In this document: positions 47,012 to 51,602 of the stretch, piece after piece
Position numbering within the stretch: the stretch's first letter is position 1
Layout of the letters: each line of letters begins with the position of its first letter
Assembly (NCBI GenBank): GCA_017881055.1
Contig: JADGRF010000060.1
Span: forward strand, 1-51,602
Direction of reading: 5' to 3'
Source of the DNA: Sandaracinaceae bacterium
GTDB taxonomy: Bacteria > Myxococcota_A > Polyangia > Polyangiales > JAFGIB01
Length of the DNA: 51,602 nt
The notes under the pieces: model-generated
What the model was told of the DNA's origin: nothing
Databases searched by the model: none
The model's input: only the letters and a program-made list of their open reading frames with translations
Position numbers and translations under genes: made by a program

Positions 47012-49033
47012 TCAGTTCGTCCCGCACGTCGGATTGACGCAGATGCCGCTGCCCATGGGGCGCGTTGCGCTCGCGGTATCGGCGAGCGTGGCGGGTCGCG
47101 TGTCACAGACCCAAGCCGCTGGACACTCGTTCGGCGACGCGCAGGCGAGCACACAGGTGTTGGTCTTGGGATGGCAGAACATGCTGCGGTCGACCTGACC
47201 GCTCGCGAGCTGCACGGCGCACAGGTTGTCGGGGTTCTGCGAGCTGGTCGTGCCGGTGGTGCTCGCGACCTCGCACGGCGTACCGATCGTGGACGGGACG
47301 ACACCGGGCGCCACGTCGTTGCGCGTGCTCACGACGTGCTGCGTTTCGTTCAGACATTCTAGCTTCACGGTGACGCCGGTGGGCGGCTTCGCTGACGCGG
47401 TGAATGTCACGCGTTGCGGCGTCGCGACGTTGCAGCTGCGCTTCGCCTCGTCGGAGTTGTCGTAGAACCAGCCATCGCCGGGAGCTACTTGTTCGGCCTT
47501 GCTCACGGCGAGCTGATTCACCCTGCACAAGATGCCGTGGTTGTCGCCTAGGGTCACGCGACCTGGGTCCGCGGGCGCCAAGTACGGTCGATCGCTGCAG
47601 CTGGTCGGTGTCTCGATGGAATGCGCGGCGCCTGGCGCCGGGAGCTCCCACACCACGTTGCAGTCCACTTTGCCGAGCGAGTTGCGCACGAGCGGTCTCG
47701 GCAGGCACACGTTGCTCAGTTGCTTCGCGATGATGTCGATGATGCGGTTCATGGCAGGCGTGTAGTCATCTTGGCAGATCGAGTAGATGGTAGCGCTCTC
47801 GCCCATGCCTTTGGCGAGCTCGACGTAGCGGCGGCCAGGGTTGGCGTGGCCGAAGGTCGTGTCACACGCGTACTTGACCTTGAGTTCGCCGGCCTTGCCC
47901 GAGTTGTCGACCGTGTTCTGCATGCGTGGATCGTTCAGGATGTTGTCGTAGTACGCGTCGCGCTCCGCTTGCTTGCTGAAGTTGACGTTCGCCGTGGCGT
48001 TGTCGTCGACGAGATCGAGCGGAACGCCGGTGATCGCCGCGTAAACCACGAGCAGCGGGTTCTTCGGACGAAGTGCCTTGAACGCGTCCACGTAGCGCGA
48101 GATCGGGTACAGGTGGTTGCGGTTACTCCCAATCAACGGCCGCAGGTTGAGGTTGTCCTTGGTGATCGGCTCGATCCACGACGGTGCCGACGCGGAAGGT
48201 GCGTACAGGCCCATGTCGCCCGTGGAACCGTCGTCTTCATCGCTCAGCACGATGATCGCGAGCAGAGATGTGCCGGTCGTGGGATCGTTGCGCTGAAAGC
48301 CGGCGTTCGCGCCGTCGCCGTGGCCGAGGGCCTCTTGGGGATGTGCGGCATCCGTCAGGAACGTGTACGGATTGCTGGCGGGCTTGCCCGTCTTGGGATC
48401 TGCGTACTGCGCTGGCCATAGCGACTTGAGCGTGGCTTCCAGCTGCTGCTCGAAGCCGCAGCCCGTCGCCCCGACGTTGGCGACGCAGCCGAAGTCTTGC
48501 TCCAGCTTCGCGGCCGAGGGCCCCGCGGCAGAGTTGGCCACATAGCTCAGGAACGTGGGATACGTGGCGTCGCAGGTGGGGCTTTCGGGTGACGGGTGAG
48601 GCGTATGTTGGAACAACCCATCGTCGCCAAAGCCGATGCTGCCTGCGGTGCCGACGGTGCCGCTGCAGCCGCCGATGATGCCCGTGACACCGACCAGGCC
48701 CATGTCGCTGTCGACCACGCTGATGTGCAGATCCTTGACGGGCGGAAAGGGGTGCGGGTCGTTTGGACTACGCATGCCGGTGACCAACGTTTGCACGAGC
48801 TGCGGCACGTGCAAACGCAGGTTCTTCTGCTTGTCTTCCATGGACGAGGAGTTATCCACCATGAACAACAGGTCGACTTTATCGATGTTGTTCGCGACGA
48901 CCTGCACCGTGACGCCGGAGACGAGGCATGGATTGAGCGGCGCGAGCTCGCGTTCCAAGCAGCCAGTCAGCAATGCGGTAGCAACCAACGCGCTCAGTCG
49001 AGCGCTCGACGTCGTAGCCTTCGACAACAACAT
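47012..49033 (-). CDS. Surface/periplasmic VWA-domain lipoprotein
   Basis: A 673-aa lipoprotein. The signal peptide ends in lipobox LLTGC with Cys25. The VWA domain starts at about residue 52: VDLLFMVDNSSSMED carries the MIDAS motif Asp60-x-Ser62-x-Ser64, and LLAIIVLSDEDDGS is the later acidic MIDAS strand, so it should bind a divalent metal and a ligand. The downstream part is large, Cys-rich and beta-strand/loop rich (KYACDTTFGHANPGRRYVEL, YSICQDDYTPAMNRI, then repeated Cys-containing segments to the end). Myxobacterial genomes contain many such VWA lipoproteins of unknown function. ATG 49033 is preferred because GGAGG lies six bases upstream; the in-frame upstream extension is not needed. 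Neighbours (fur-like gene, purL) give no clue about partners. Confidence 0.8.
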   Translation of the reverse strand: MLLSKATTSSARLSALVATALLTGCLERELAPLNPCLVSGVTVQVVANNIDKVDLLFMVDNSSSMEDKQKNLRLHVPQLVQTLVTGMRSPNDPHPFPPVKDLHISVVDSDMGLVGVTGIIGGCSGTVGTAGSIGFGDDGLFQHTPHPSPESPTCDATYPTFLSYVANSAAGPSAAKLEQDFGCVANVGATGCGFEQQLEATLKSLWPAQYADPKTGKPASNPYTFLTDAAHPQEALGHGDGANAGFQRNDPTTGTSLLAIIVLSDEDDGSTGDMGLYAPSASAPSWIEPITKDNLNLRPLIGSNRNHLYPISRYVDAFKALRPKNPLLVVYAAITGVPLDLVDDNATANVNFSKQAERDAYYDNILNDPRMQNTVDNSGKAGELKVKYACDTTFGHANPGRRYVELAKGMGESATIYSICQDDYTPAMNRIIDIIAKQLSNVCLPRPLVRNSLGKVDCNVVWELPAPGAAHSIETPTSCSDRPYLAPADPGRVTLGDNHGILCRVNQLAVSKAEQVAPGDGWFYDNSDEAKRSCNVATPQRVTFTASAKPPTGVTVKLECLNETQHVVSTRNDVAPGVVPSTIGTPCEVASTTGTTSSQNPDNLCAVQLASGQVDRSMFCHPKTNTCVLACASPNECPAAWVCDTRPATLADTASATRPMGSGICVNPTCGTN

Positions 49034-49214
49034 GGCAACCTCCACGCGCAGCCGCGCGTCGTGCGCTGGCGATTCGAGCGCGTCTTGCCTCTGCTGTTTG
49101 CAATACACGCGCCGTGCGCCGCTTATTCGCGAGGTGCGCGGGTTTGCCGTGCTTCTGCAGGTTGACGAGCAACTGCTCGTGCGCGCCGCGTCAACTTGGT
49201 TGGCGCACAGCGCG

Positions 49215-49701
49215 CTACGCGCTCGCCAAGTCTTCCGCTAGCTCCGCGCGCGTCACGGATGTGAGCTCGACGCGCACTCGATACTCGGGGTGCGTCACTT
49301 CCACTGCGGCACGCCGCGCGCTGCGCACGGAAGCCCGGCTCCGTGCTGGCTGGGTGCCCCGAATGCTGGGGCTCGTGAAGCTCGACGTCGCGGATCGCGC
49401 CGCACTGCTCGCACACCGCGTGATCGTGCGCGCTCACGTTCGGATCGAAGCGCACCGGCCCGCCCAGCTCGAGCGGACGGCAGTGTTCGACACGCGTCCG
49501 CGCGGCCAGCGTGTTGTAGGCCGTTGCAACTGACAGTCCTGGGAAGTCGACGCGCAGCCGTTCGTATAGCTCTTGCGCGGTGGGATGCGTCTTGTCGCCG
49601 GACAGCGAGCGCAGGATCGCGAGGTGCTGGGGGTCGCTTTGAGCCCCGCTTCACGCAGGGCCGTGGCGGCTTTCCTGATCGGTGGCGAAGATTAGAAACA
49701 T
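49215..49701 (-). pseudogene. Fur/PerR-family regulator, disrupted by apparent frameshifts
   Basis: A Fur-family gene read in pieces on the minus strand. Segment 1, ALREAGLKATP, is the start of helix-turn-helix. Segment 2, QHLAILRSLSGDKTHPTAQE through FPGLSVATAYNTLAARTRVEH and HDHAVCEQCGAIRDVELHE, is the DNA-binding wing and zinc/metal region. Segment 3, IRGTQPARSRASVRSARRA, then VEVTHPEYRVRVELTSVTRAELAEDLASA, ends at a TAG at 49215-49217. These lie in three frames. A missing C in the five-C run at 49630-49634, an extra C in the four-C run near 49367-49370, and possibly an extra A in the three-A run near 49673 would restore one reading frame from ATG 49701. Regulatory metal ligands (FDPNVSAHDH, C-x-x-C) are present. 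Real decay or sequencing error cannot be told apart here. Confidence 0.75.
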
Positions 49702-49707
49702 TCTCAG

Positions 49708-49723
49708 TTGGAATGAGTTCCAA
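49708..49723. promoter_or_regulatory. Palindromic operator upstream of the Fur-family gene
   Basis: TTGGAATGAGTTCCAA is a perfect six-base inverted repeat with four-base spacer, seven bases before the ATG of the Fur-like gene. A minus-strand TTGACG (plus 49740-49745) lies 17 bases upstream, so the palindrome would cover the -10 region. A second palindrome, TCATTAATGA, lies at 49758-49767. This layout fits autoregulation by the Fur-family protein, though the half-sites are unlike the classic Fur box. Confidence 0.55.
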
Positions 49724-49778
49724 TCTGGTCCCGCTGGCCCGTCAAGTTGGCCGGATTTCATTAATGATTACGAGCGCT

Positions 49779-51602
<1,824 letters not shown>

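Noticed and set aside
45430..47304. 624-codon open frame antisense to smc
   Set aside because: Shadow of the SMC coiled coil; product is low complexity and has no start signals.

Overview
This window is high-GC DNA (roughly two thirds G+C by eye) that looks like the chromosome of a Myxococcota (deltaproteobacterial, Polyangia-like) bacterium. The signs are a Ser/Thr kinase with the HRDVSPSN catalytic loop, two giant TPR proteins, tandem PilT-type ATPases, several VWA/TonB-like/lipoprotein envelope genes, and many GTG/TTG starts with ATGA or GTGA stop-start overlaps. I see no tRNA, rRNA, CRISPR, insertion sequence or phage gene. Nearly all of it is densely packed core or lineage-specific chromosome.

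Layout. 1-6.1 kb: the 5' end of a lipoprotein gene, a MepA-like murein endopeptidase, a START/SRPBCC protein, engB-murJ (overlapping), rpsT and holA, with a long inverted repeat between rpsT and holA. 6.2-10.2 kb: a ClpA-type AAA+ unfoldase and a membrane-tethered Ser/Thr kinase. 10.2-21.2 kb (minus strand): a tightly overlapping four-gene unit of two giant TPR proteins (1574 and 1679 aa), a phosphoesterase-like protein that has lost its metal ligands, and nadD. 21.2-28.5 kb: genes for three enzymes of the ethylmalonyl-CoA pathway, namely methylsuccinyl-CoA dehydrogenase (mcd), B12-dependent ethylmalonyl-CoA mutase (ecm/meaA) with its G-protein chaperone meaB, and mesaconyl-CoA hydratase (mch), with an exported Ala/Pro-rich protein in between. 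28.5-30.5 kb: an OPA-type MFS transporter and a TauE/SafE permease. 30.6-35.5 kb: two PilT-family ATPases facing a large protein that looks like a decayed class III cyclase/STAND ATPase. 35.6-43.2 kb: a nucleotide-sugar epimerase-like SDR, an unknown duplicated-domain/TPR protein, glpK, a UPF0158 protein, a SurA-like exported protein, rimI, a TonB/AgmX-like protein and a lipoprotein. 43.3-47 kb: smc. 47-51.6 kb (minus strand): a VWA lipoprotein, a Fur-family gene broken by apparent homopolymer frameshifts beneath a clear palindrome, and purL, which runs off the window.

The most coherent biology is the ethylmalonyl-CoA cluster. Mutase, chaperone, dehydrogenase and hydratase would carry ethylmalonyl-CoA to beta-methylmalyl-CoA; crotonyl-CoA carboxylase/reductase, the epimerase and the lyase are not in this window. 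The most novel-looking parts are the giant TPR operon with its metal-ligand-less phosphoesterase, the cyclase/STAND pseudoenzyme beside the PilT pair, and the frameshifted Fur gene with its operator.
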